5,703 nt of DNA from Rhodoferax sp. (GTDB lineage Bacteria; Pseudomonadota; Gammaproteobacteria; Burkholderiales; Burkholderiaceae_C): NCBI GenBank assembly GCA_021731215.1, contig JAKFXU010000348.1, positions 1 to 5,703 of the forward strand. The letters run 5' to 3'. The stretch's first letter is position 1, and each line of letters starts with the position of its first letter. Of the stretch, positions 1 to 5,703 are shown in pieces. A program made the translations under genes and the position numbers. The notes under the pieces were generated by a model. It did not search any database. It was not told the DNA's origin and saw only the letters and a list, made by a program, of their open reading frames with translations.

Positions 1-510
1 TATCGGGCACGTTGATGGTGGTCGCCCCTCGCTGATCACGGCCTCCAGGACGCGGCACAGAAAATCGACATCGCTGCGATAACCATCCTCCGGACTGAAC
101 TCCACATCGGCCACCAGATTGCGGGCAAAGCGCACGGCCAGCTTGGCCTGCTCGAACACCTGGTCCGGTGTCATGCGCAGTTTTTTCTCCATATGCAGCG
201 CCGAGGTTGCAATGAAGGTGTGGATGCGAGCGCTATTGGCGCCCTTGAGGGCTTCGGCGGCGCGGGAAATATCCCGGTCATTGGCACGCGACAGGGAACA
301 GATGGTTGAATCCTTGATGGCATTGGCAATGCACTGCACGGCCTCGAAGTCGCCGTTTGAACTCGCCGCAAAACCAGCCTCAATGACGTCAACCTTCAAA
401 CGCTCCAACTGACGGGCAATGCGCAGCTTTTCGTCCTTGTTCATGGACGCACCGGGCGACTGCTCGCCATCGCGCAAAGTGGTATCGAAAATAATCAATT
501 TGTCAGCCAT
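1..510 (-). CDS. leuA: 2-isopropylmalate synthase, N-terminal part (3' end outside window; apparent frameshift near 23-28)
   Basis: First enzyme of leucine synthesis: condenses acetyl-CoA with 2-oxoisovalerate to 2-isopropylmalate in the cytoplasm. The first 161 codons read cleanly from ATG at 510-508, preceded by AGGAG seven bases upstream. Residues 8-22 carry [15 protein letters not shown], the signature of the HMGL-like TIM barrel, with the catalytic Arg13 and metal-ligand Asp14. Later family stretches are [15 protein letters not shown] and [18 protein letters not shown]. After Glu161 the frame reads GRPPSTCPI, whereas the next frame reads A-T-T-I-N-V-P-D, the conserved stretch seen in LeuA proteins (GATTIN-PDTVGY). 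One base therefore seems to be missing in the C run at 25-28 (plus strand). The remainder of the roughly 510-residue protein, including the rest of the metal site and the leucine-binding C-terminal domain, lies beyond the window. Expression is probably controlled by the attenuator just upstream. Identity is certain; whether the gene is intact is not. Confidence 0.5.
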   Translation of the reverse strand, partial: MADKLIIFDTTLRDGEQSPGASMNKDEKLRIARQLERLKVDVIEAGFAASSNGDFEAVQCIANAIKDSTICSLSRANDRDISRAAEALKGANSARIHTFIATSALHMEKKLRMTPDQVFEQAKLAVRFARNLVADVEFSPEDGYRSDVDFLCRVLEAVISEGRPPSTCPI

Positions 511-517
511 CTGGTTT

Positions 518-522
518 CTCCT
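518..522 (-). promoter_or_regulatory. leuA ribosome binding site
   Basis: AGGAG on the minus strand, seven bases before the ATG at 510. It is a strong Shine-Dalgarno sequence and fixes the leuA start. It lies 34 bases downstream of the attenuator T tract, so it is transcribed only when the terminator is read through. Confidence 0.5.
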
Positions 523-556
523 GTGTTCCTGAAAATCTGCAATCGAAAATCGGTGT

Positions 557-596
557 AAAAAAACAAAAAGCCCGTTGCGGCTGCATACGGGCTTTT
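557..596 (-). terminator. Intrinsic terminator of the leuA attenuator
   Basis: On the minus strand AAAAGCCCGT (596-587) pairs perfectly with ACGGGCTTTT (575-566). The loop can add a further TGC/GCA stem with one bulged A and an AGCC loop. The stem is followed by T-G-TTTTTTT (565-557), a classic intrinsic terminator. It lies after the leader peptide stop and before the leuA start, so it would block leuA rather than end an upstream gene, which is the layout of a transcription attenuator. It could also partly serve as the pssA terminator. Confidence 0.5.
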
Positions 597-632
597 GGTT
601 TGGGTGGCGCGTGCGCTACCGTCTCCGCCCGT
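587..632 (-). promoter_or_regulatory. Candidate antiterminator pairing in the leuA leader
   Basis: The leader-peptide codons for Asn13-Gly14-Arg15 contain ACGGGC (minus strand, 632-627). It is exactly complementary to GCCCGT (592-587) in the 5' arm of the terminator. The heptamer AACGGGC is in fact identical to part of the terminator 3' arm, so the two compete for the same partner. ACGGGC can instead be masked in a small hairpin: CGCC (638-635) with GGCG (629-626), extended by GCTA (643-640) with TAGC (618-615). This gives the 1:2, 2:3 and 3:4 alternatives expected of ribosome-mediated attenuation. Pairing is read by eye; no folding energies were computed. Confidence 0.5.
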
Positions 633-669
633 TCGGCGATAGCAGCAGCGCTAGCGAAATTTGTTTCAT
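616..669 (-). CDS. leuL: Leucine-rich leader peptide of leuA (attenuation peptide, 17 aa)
   Basis: A short ORF with ATG at 669-667 and TAG at 618-616 encodes MKQISLALLLSPNGRRR. Four of 17 residues are leucine (positions 6, 8, 9, 10), encoded by CTA, CTG, CTG and CTA. It lies in the gap between pssA and leuA and ends 20 bases before the terminator hairpin. By analogy with the enterobacterial leuL peptide, ribosome stalling at the Leu codons when charged tRNA-Leu is scarce should favour the antiterminator and so leuA transcription. With leucine plentiful, the ribosome runs to the stop codon, covers the ACGGGC segment and lets the terminator form. The peptide itself probably has no further job. 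Its Shine-Dalgarno is weak (TTGAG shortly before the ATG). The symbol is given by functional analogy, not by sequence homology. Confidence 0.5.
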   Translation of the reverse strand: MKQISLALLLSPNGRRR

Positions 670-693
670 TGGCTCAATGTACCACAAGTTTTG

Positions 694-716
694 GGGAGGC
701 TACGGCTTGGCCTCCC
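694..716 (-). other. Hairpin just after pssA
   Basis: GGGAGGC (716-710 on the minus strand) and GCCTCCC (700-694) form a perfect 7-bp GC-rich stem with a 9-base loop, starting 11 bases after the pssA stop codon. No T tract follows on either strand, so it is not a convincing intrinsic terminator. It may protect the 3' end of a processed pssA transcript or mark a processing point before the leuA leader. Confidence 0.5.
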
Positions 717-727
717 GCCCCGCTCAT

Positions 728-1561
728 TCACTTATGCAGTCCTCTTTCATCAGGCTCTTCGGTTGAGGTGCTGATGACACTGGTCTGCTTCCCTTTGGCC
801 TTGCGCACCAGGTAAACGAAGTAGCCACTGAGGCCATATACAACAAACAACCCAAACATGACAACCGGTGGATCAATATTGATGACGGCAATCAACAGCG
901 CGATCAGCACAATAACGGCAAAGGGCACGCTTTTTTTCATGTGTACATCTTTGAAACTGTAAAACGGGACGTTCGTGACCATGGTCAACCCGGCATACAA
1001 GGCCAATGCAAACATGATCCAGGGAATCCCAATGCCCCACAATTGACCGCTACCTCTGATGCCGGACTCTGTCATCAACCAGATAAACCCGGCGATCAAA
1101 GCGGCTGCAGCCGGCGACGGAAGTCCTTGGAAATAGCGCTTGTCGACCACCCCGGTGTTGACATTGAAGCGGGCCAGGCGCAAGGCGGCACACGCACAGT
1201 AGACGAAAGCAGCAATCCAGCCCCAACGCCCCAGACCTTTGAGCGCCCACACATAGGCAATAAGCGCGGGCGCGGCACCAAAAGACACCATGTCCGCGAG
1301 TGAATCCATCTGCTCACCAAAAGCACTTTGCGTGTTCGTCATGCGGGCTACGCGACCATCGAGGCTGTCGAGCACCATGGCCCCAAAAATGCCCACCGCA
1401 GCCAGATCGAAGCGGCCATTGATCGCCATGACAATGGCATAAAAGCCACCAAAAAGTCCAGCCAGCGTAAACAGGTTGGGCAAAATATAGATGCCCTTGC
1501 GGCGCTTTTTCACCACTACGGCGTCGCCCTCGGCAAAGTCTGATTCGTTCCCGTCATGCAT
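728..1561 (-). CDS. pssA: CDP-diacylglycerol-serine O-phosphatidyltransferase (phosphatidylserine synthase)
   Basis: Integral membrane enzyme transferring the phosphatidyl group of CDP-diacylglycerol to L-serine. The product phosphatidylserine is the precursor of phosphatidylethanolamine. The 277-residue protein contains the full CDP-alcohol phosphotransferase motif DG-x2-AR-x8-G-x3-D-x3-D: Asp68-Gly69, Ala72-Arg73, Gly82, Asp86 and Asp90. About seven or eight hydrophobic segments span residues 27-252, with a charged N-terminus (KKRRK at 18-22) and a polar, charged tail after about 253. This is the membrane-embedded PssA type rather than the E. coli peripheral type. The start is placed at 1561 because GGAGG lies eight bases upstream. 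An in-frame extension to 1651 would run back through the upstream hairpin into the end of ilvC and looks non-family. The gene follows ilvC by 70 bases and precedes the leuA leader. A link to branched-chain synthesis is not evident; the arrangement seems to be inherited gene order. Confidence 0.5.
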   Translation of the reverse strand: MHDGNESDFAEGDAVVVKKRRKGIYILPNLFTLAGLFGGFYAIVMAINGRFDLAAVGIFGAMVLDSLDGRVARMTNTQSAFGEQMDSLADMVSFGAAPALIAYVWALKGLGRWGWIAAFVYCACAALRLARFNVNTGVVDKRYFQGLPSPAAAALIAGFIWLMTESGIRGSGQLWGIGIPWIMFALALYAGLTMVTNVPFYSFKDVHMKKSVPFAVIVLIALLIAVINIDPPVVMFGLFVVYGLSGYFVYLVRKAKGKQTSVISTSTEEPDERGLHK

Positions 1562-1569
1562 AGAATTGG

Positions 1570-1574
1570 CCTCC
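1570..1574 (-). promoter_or_regulatory. pssA ribosome binding site deciding the start
   Basis: GGAGG on the minus strand, eight bases before the ATG at 1561. It decides between this start and a longer in-frame ORF beginning at 1651. It also starts only 11 bases after the end of the 14-bp hairpin. Confidence 0.5.
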
Positions 1575-1585
1575 AGTCCTGAATA

Positions 1586-1617
1586 GTAACAAAGGCCACC
1601 GAAGTGGCCTTTGTTAC
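1586..1617 (-). terminator. Perfect 14-bp hairpin with UUCG loop between ilvC and pssA
   Basis: GTAACAAAGGCCAC and GTGGCCTTTGTTAC form an uninterrupted 14-bp stem closed by TTCG on the minus strand, so the RNA has the very stable C(UUCG)G tetraloop. It begins 14 bases after the ilvC stop codon. The 3' arm contains TTTGTT but no clean T tract follows (TATTCAGG), so it may terminate only partly or act as a 3' stabilising or processing structure. Either way it probably lowers pssA expression relative to ilvC. The plus strand gives an equally stable stem. Confidence 0.5.
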
Positions 1618-1631
1618 GAGAGTCAAGTGAC

Positions 1632-2666
<1,035 letters not shown>

Positions 2667-2671
2667 TTAAA

Positions 2672-3163
2672 TCAAACTCTCAAAATACGCTCACCGCGAC
2701 CGATGCCGCTGGAGCCGGTGCGCACGGTTTCCAGAATGGCACCGCGCTCGATGGCTTCCAGAAAGGCGTCGTTCTTCAACTGATCGCCGGTCAGCTCGAT
2801 GGTGTAGCTTTTCTCGGTCACATCGATGATGCGACCGCGGAAAATGTCTGCCATGCGCTTCATCTCTTCACGCTCCTTGCCCACGGCGCGCACCTTCACC
2901 ATCATCAGTTCACGCTCGATGTAAGACCCTTCGGTCAGGTCCACCACCTTCACCACTTCGATCAGGCGGTTCAGGTGTTTGGTGATCTGCTCAATCACGT
3001 CGTCCGAACCGGTGGTCTGAATTGTCATGCGCGACAAGCTCGGATCCTCGGTCGGTGCGACGGTGAGGGATTCGATGTTATAGCCACGGGCCGAAAAAAG
3101 ACCCACCACGCGCGACAGTGCACCCGGCTCATTTTCCAGCAATACTGCAATGATATGTTTCAT
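2672..3163 (-). CDS. ilvH: Acetolactate synthase small (regulatory) subunit
   Basis: Binds the catalytic subunit IlvI, raises its activity and confers feedback inhibition by valine. The 163 residues show an N-terminal ACT domain (about 2-75; HIIAVLLENEPGALSRV) and the C-terminal small-subunit domain (about 80-160). Asn11, Gly14, Ser17 and Asn29 are all present. In E. coli IlvH, changes at these positions give valine resistance, so this subunit is expected to be valine-sensitive (inference). GAGG (3178-3175) precedes the ATG at 3163 with a rather long spacing of 11 bases. It follows ilvI after 136 bases of hairpin-rich DNA and is 23 bases from ilvC. Length and domain order are normal. Confidence 0.5.
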   Translation of the reverse strand: MKHIIAVLLENEPGALSRVVGLFSARGYNIESLTVAPTEDPSLSRMTIQTTGSDDVIEQITKHLNRLIEVVKVVDLTEGSYIERELMMVKVRAVGKEREEMKRMADIFRGRIIDVTEKSYTIELTGDQLKNDAFLEAIERGAILETVRTGSSGIGRGERILRV

Positions 3164-3299
3164 GAAATGAGATTCCTCTTTTAGCTACAACTCACATGCT
3201 TCGCAAATGTGAGTCTGCGCTGAAGCTTCGCTTTCGCTGCCCTCCCCCTGCGGCGGTAACCGCCGGGCTTGGCAAACAATAGATTCGTCAAAAAGTTAA
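3164..3299 (-). promoter_or_regulatory. Structured ilvI-ilvH intergenic region (possible cis-regulatory RNA)
   Basis: This gap is unusually long for two subunits of one enzyme. On the minus strand it holds CGGCGG-TTA-CCGCCG (3265-3251), a small GCGAAAGC hairpin followed by the palindrome GAAGCTTC, then a perfect 8-bp stem ACTCACAT/ATGTGAGT (3214-3207 with 3197-3190). The 9-base loop of that stem is TTGCGAAGC. GCGAAGC occurs both in this loop and about 20 bases upstream, and GCTTC from the upstream palindrome could pair with the loop. The main hairpin ends 12 bases before the ilvH GAGG, so it could influence translation. I recall a candidate RNA called the ilvH motif reported in Betaproteobacteria, but a match cannot be tested here. 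No leader peptide rich in Val, Ile or Leu was seen. Confidence 0.5.
3190..3214 (-). other. 8-bp hairpin upstream of the ilvH ribosome binding site
   Basis: ACTCACAT and ATGTGAGT pair without mismatch around a 9-base loop (minus strand TTGCGAAGC). An inner GC-GAA-GC could extend it. No T tract follows, so it is not an intrinsic terminator. It may be a regulatory or stabilising element of the ilvIH mRNA. Confidence 0.5.
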
Positions 3300-5123
3300 T
3301 TAAAGATCTTCAGAACCCAGCAGCATTTCGGTAATGCCCTTACCGGCTTGAACCATGGGGAACACGTTTTCAGTCGGGTCGGTTCGGAAATCCATGAACA
3401 CCGTGCGGTCCTTCAATTTACGTGCTTCACGCAAGGCCGGCTCCACATCCTGCGCCCGCTCGATCAACATGCCGACGTGACCGTAGGCCTCCGCCAGTTT
3501 CACGAAATTGGGCAGCGCATCCATGTAGCTGTGACTGTAGCGCCCCTCGTATTCAACTTCCTGCCACTGGCGCACCATGCCGAGGTAGCGGTTATTGAGC
3601 GAGACGATCTTGATCGGCGTGTTGTACTGCAGACAGGTTGAGAGTTCCTGGATGCACATCTGCACCGAACCCTCCCCCGTGATGCAAAACACCTCACTGT
3701 CAGGCTTGGCCAGTTTGATGCCCATGGCATACGGAATGCCAACGCCCATGGTCCCCAGCCCGCCGGAATTGATCCAGCGCCGCGGTTGGTCAAAGCGGTA
3801 GTACTGGGCCGCCCACATCTGGTGCTGGCCGACGTCGGAGGTGATGTAGGTGTCTGCATCCTTGGTCATGTTCCAAAGCGTTTCAACCACGTACTGCGGC
3901 TTGATCACATCGTTCTTGCCGTGGTCGTACTTGAGGCAATCACGCTTGCGCCAGCCCTCAATCGTGTCCCACCAGGCCCCGAGTGCGTCGGCGTCCGGCT
4001 GGGCCGTGCCTTCCTTGATCATCGCGATCATCTCGGACAGCACATCCTTGACGTCGCCCACAATCGGGATATCCACTTTCACGCGTTTGGAGATGCTTGA
4101 TGGATCGATGTCTATATGAATGATCTTGCGTTCATTCTGGGCAAAGTGCTTGGGGTTGCCAATCACCCGGTCATCAAAGCGCGCACCGACGGCCAGCAGT
4201 ACATCGCAATGCTGCATCGCGTTGTTGGCCTCGACCGTGCCGTGCATACCCAGCATGCCCAGGAACTTGCGATCACTGGCCGGATAGGCGCCCAGCCCCA
4301 TCAAGGTGTTAGTGCAGGGATAACCCAGCATGTCGACCAGCGTGCGCAACTCCGCAGAGGCGTTGCTCAGCAGCACGCCGCCGCCAGTGTAGATGTAGGG
4401 TCGCTTGGCCGCCAGCAACAGTTGCAGCGCCTTGCGGATCTGCCCGCCATGGCCTTTGCGAACCGGATTGTAAGAACGCATCGCCACGGTTGCGGGGTAG
4501 CCGGTATAGCGCACTTTCTTGAAAGAGACATCTTTCGGAATATCGACCACCACCGGGCCAGGGCGTCCACTGCGGGCGATGTGAAACGCTTTTTTCAGGG
4601 TTTCGGCCAGGTCGCGGGCATCCTTGACCAAGAAATTGTGCTTCACGATCGGGCGGGTGATGCCCACGGTGTCACATTCCTGGAACGCATCAAGCCCAAT
4701 CGCGTGCGTGGGCACCTGCCCGGTGACGATCACCATGGGAATGCTGTCCATGTAGGCCGTTGCAATGCCGGTGACCGCATTGGTGACGCCCGGACCGGAG
4801 GTGACCAGCGCCACGCCGACGTCGCCGGTGGCGCGCGCATAGCCGTCAGCGGCATGCACTGCCGCCTGCTCGTGCCGCACCAAAATATGCTGGATGGTGT
4901 CCTGCTTGTAAAAAGCGTCGTAAATATGCAGCACGGCGCCGCCGGGGTAGCCCCAGACGTACTTGACGCCTTCGGCTTGCAAGGCTTTGATCAGGATCTC
5001 GGCGCCTCGCAGCTCCTGCTCATCGGCGCTCGCGACGAGCGTCCTCTTGGCACTTGATGATGACTGGCTTTTTGCCGCGGACGTTGCCGCCGCCGAAGCG
5101 ATTTCGGCTTTTGATATTTCCAT
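3300..5123 (-). CDS. ilvI: Acetolactate (acetohydroxyacid) synthase large catalytic subunit
   Basis: ThDP- and FAD-dependent enzyme that joins two pyruvates to 2-acetolactate, or pyruvate and 2-oxobutyrate to 2-aceto-2-hydroxybutyrate. This is the first common step of branched-chain synthesis; its partner IlvH is encoded next. The 607 residues comprise the N-terminal ThDP pyrimidine-binding domain (about 39-205) with catalytic Glu85 in RHEQAAVHAADGYAR, the central FAD-binding domain (about 228-365; GARFDDRV at 313-320), and the C-terminal ThDP diphosphate-binding domain (about 410-580). In the last domain the motif reads GEGS at 483-486 rather than the usual GDGS, followed by Asn510-Asn511. 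The first 38 residues are a low-complexity Ala/Ser/Lys extension absent from E. coli IlvI (574 aa). The start at 5123 is chosen because AAGG lies six bases upstream and the next in-frame Met is residue 125, inside the catalytic core. It heads the ilvI-ilvH-ilvC cluster and has its own likely promoter upstream. Confidence 0.5.
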   Translation of the reverse strand: MEISKAEIASAAATSAAKSQSSSSAKRTLVASADEQELRGAEILIKALQAEGVKYVWGYPGGAVLHIYDAFYKQDTIQHILVRHEQAAVHAADGYARATGDVGVALVTSGPGVTNAVTGIATAYMDSIPMVIVTGQVPTHAIGLDAFQECDTVGITRPIVKHNFLVKDARDLAETLKKAFHIARSGRPGPVVVDIPKDVSFKKVRYTGYPATVAMRSYNPVRKGHGGQIRKALQLLLAAKRPYIYTGGGVLLSNASAELRTLVDMLGYPCTNTLMGLGAYPASDRKFLGMLGMHGTVEANNAMQHCDVLLAVGARFDDRVIGNPKHFAQNERKIIHIDIDPSSISKRVKVDIPIVGDVKDVLSEMIAMIKEGTAQPDADALGAWWDTIEGWRKRDCLKYDHGKNDVIKPQYVVETLWNMTKDADTYITSDVGQHQMWAAQYYRFDQPRRWINSGGLGTMGVGIPYAMGIKLAKPDSEVFCITGEGSVQMCIQELSTCLQYNTPIKIVSLNNRYLGMVRQWQEVEYEGRYSHSYMDALPNFVKLAEAYGHVGMLIERAQDVEPALREARKLKDRTVFMDFRTDPTENVFPMVQAGKGITEMLLGSEDL

Positions 5124-5129
5124 GATGAA

Positions 5130-5134
5130 CCTTT
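5130..5134 (-). promoter_or_regulatory. ilvI ribosome binding site
   Basis: AAAGG on the minus strand, six bases before ATG at 5123. It supports the long N-terminus of IlvI, for which no other in-frame ATG exists before the core domain. Confidence 0.5.
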
Positions 5135-5273
5135 GTGAATTTCTCTGACGAAAAACCTAGGGTGCCCCTTTCGCAAACTCTTGTGAAGCTGCGTCGGGAC
5201 TTAGGGCCAAAGCCATAAGCGCACTGATTCTTGCGCCGGACCATGACCCGTTTGCCTTTTGATTTGCAGCCGC

Positions 5274-5300
5274 ATTATCGCACTGGTCTACTTGGGGCAA
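5274..5300 (-). promoter_or_regulatory. Candidate sigma-70 promoter for the ilv genes
   Basis: On the minus strand GATAAT (5279-5274) is preceded by TGC (5282-5280), making an extended -10. TTGCCC (5300-5295) lies 15 bases upstream as a possible -35; TTGCGT (5305-5300) would give a 20-base spacer. It sits just downstream of the terminator of the preceding gene and would give a leader of about 145 bases before ilvI. The short spacer and single copy keep this a candidate only. Confidence 0.5.
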
Positions 5301-5348
5301 CGCAAGACGTGCACAAAAAATGCCGTCCGGACGCCATCATTGGGGCAA
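5292..5348. repeat. Pair of 9-bp direct repeats TTGGGGCAA
   Basis: TTGGGGCAA occurs at 5292-5300 and again at 5340-5348, with 48 bases between the starts, flanking the terminator of the ABC gene. The downstream copy (in the ilvI direction) overlaps the proposed -35. They could be regulator-binding half-sites or chance; no known operator was recognised. Confidence 0.5.
5315..5337 (-). terminator. Intrinsic terminator of the ABC-transporter gene
   Basis: ATGGCGTCC-GGACGGCAT on the minus strand (5337-5320) is an 18-base near-palindrome with one G-G mismatch, with a CCGG loop when folded. It is followed at once by six T (5320-5315). It lies 39 bases after the stop codon at 5377 and before the proposed ilvI promoter, separating the two transcription units. 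Confidence 0.5.
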
Positions 5349-5376
5349 TAAAAGCCACAGCAAATCGGTCGTTGCG

Positions 5377-5703
5377 CTAAACCGCTGCCGCGCTGGCAGG
5401 TGCTCGCAAGCTGCCCTGGGTGGCCAGCAACTGGCCTGCGGTTCCTGTGGCTGTGGAAATCAGGACTTGCCCGGCCTCAATCGTGATGCAGCGCACACAG
5501 CGCGCCGCAATCGCCTGGTCGTGCGTCACCAGCACCAGCGTGGTCCCTAGCTCCCGGTTGAGGTCAAACATCAGTTCCATCACTTTTTCGCCGGTGGCAA
5601 AGTCTAGGCTGCCCGTGGGCTCATCGGCCAGCAGCAACGCCGGTTTGACCACGAAGGCGCGCGCCAGCGCCACCCGCTGCTGCTCGCCGCCACTCAATAC
5701 CTT
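5377..5703 (-). CDS. ABC transporter ATP-binding protein, YbbA/LolD type, C-terminal part (5' end outside window)
   Basis: The visible 108 residues are the second half of a nucleotide-binding domain. They begin with [17 protein letters not shown] (ABC signature), followed by the Walker B region [12 protein letters not shown] with the catalytic Glu and D-loop, and the H-loop LVTHD. The Walker A part lies outside the window, so the gene is truncated by the window edge, not broken; the TTG at 5697 is inside the signature motif and is not a start. The stretch [15 protein letters not shown]...AARCVRC closely resembles E. coli YbbA, with LolD and MacB-type ATPases as near relatives. Such ATPases pair with FtsX-like permeases in lipoprotein or envelope export. 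After the usual end of the domain there is an extra tail of about 25 residues rich in Ala, Thr and Gly. It is followed by its own terminator and is probably unrelated to the ilv genes. The exact substrate cannot be told. Confidence 0.5.
   Translation of the reverse strand, partial: KVLSGGEQQRVALARAFVVKPALLLADEPTGSLDFATGEKVMELMFDLNRELGTTLVLVTHDQAIAARCVRCITIEAGQVLISTATGTAGQLLATQGSLRAPASAAAV

Noticed and set aside
119..412. Plus-strand ORF of 97 codons opposite leuA
   Set aside because: Antisense shadow; the minus strand has the LeuA signature across the same stretch.
1575..1620. Promoter with TACTAT as -10 in front of pssA
   Set aside because: No acceptable -35 at the right spacing; the bases belong to the end of the hairpin.
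4116..5057. Open frame of 313 codons on the plus strand
   Set aside because: Shadow of ilvI in GC-rich DNA; no recognisable family, and the minus strand encodes a complete acetolactate synthase.
5020..5244. Minus-strand ORF of 74 codons beginning MVRRKNQ upstream of ilvI
   Set aside because: It overlaps the start of ilvI out of frame, has no convincing family features and is probably chance.
5197..5276. Possible leader peptide of 24 residues beginning MRLQIK and ending LWLWP
   Set aside because: Its ATG overlaps the proposed -10 element, it is not enriched in branched-chain codons beyond chance, and no terminator stem follows.

Overview
The window is a stretch of branched-chain amino acid biosynthesis, with every real gene on the minus strand. 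Reading in the direction of transcription (right to left) the order is: 3' end of an ABC-transporter ATPase; ilvI and ilvH (acetolactate synthase large and small subunits); ilvC (ketol-acid reductoisomerase); pssA (phosphatidylserine synthase); a 17-codon leucine-rich leader peptide with an attenuator; and the 5' part of leuA (2-isopropylmalate synthase). The order ilvI-ilvH-ilvC-pssA-leuA, the GC-rich codon use and the protein style (for example the acetolactate synthase ending in LLGSEDL) suggest a betaproteobacterium of the Burkholderiales, probably Comamonadaceae-like. That placement is from memory of the families, not from a search.

Layout. At 5377-5703 is the C-terminal part of a YbbA/LolD-type ATPase, followed by an intrinsic terminator (5315-5337). 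A likely promoter for the ilv genes follows (5274-5300), with a leader of roughly 140 nt before ilvI. The ilvI-ilvH gap (3164-3299) is 136 nt and rich in hairpins. ilvH and ilvC are 23 nt apart. Between ilvC and pssA is a perfect 14-bp hairpin with a UUCG loop (1586-1617). Between pssA and leuA is a 217-nt regulatory region containing a post-pssA hairpin, a leader peptide with four Leu codons out of 17, a short segment that can pair with the terminator, and a strong terminator with a T tract. This is a leucine-responsive attenuator of the leuL type.

How the genes work together. IlvI and IlvH condense pyruvate (or pyruvate plus 2-oxobutyrate) to acetohydroxy acids. IlvC isomerises and reduces these towards valine and isoleucine precursors. 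LeuA diverts 2-oxoisovalerate to leucine. The hairpins between genes probably allow each segment to be expressed at its own level, and leuA is tuned separately by leucine supply. pssA, a phospholipid gene, sits between ilvC and leuA without an obvious pathway link.

The two points most worth attention are the leuA attenuator, which no simple ORF call reveals, and an apparent one-base deletion in leuA near positions 23-28. The deletion changes the conserved GATTINVPD stretch to [10 protein letters not shown] see no mobile element, CRISPR array, tRNA or rRNA, and no evidence of a wholly new system.
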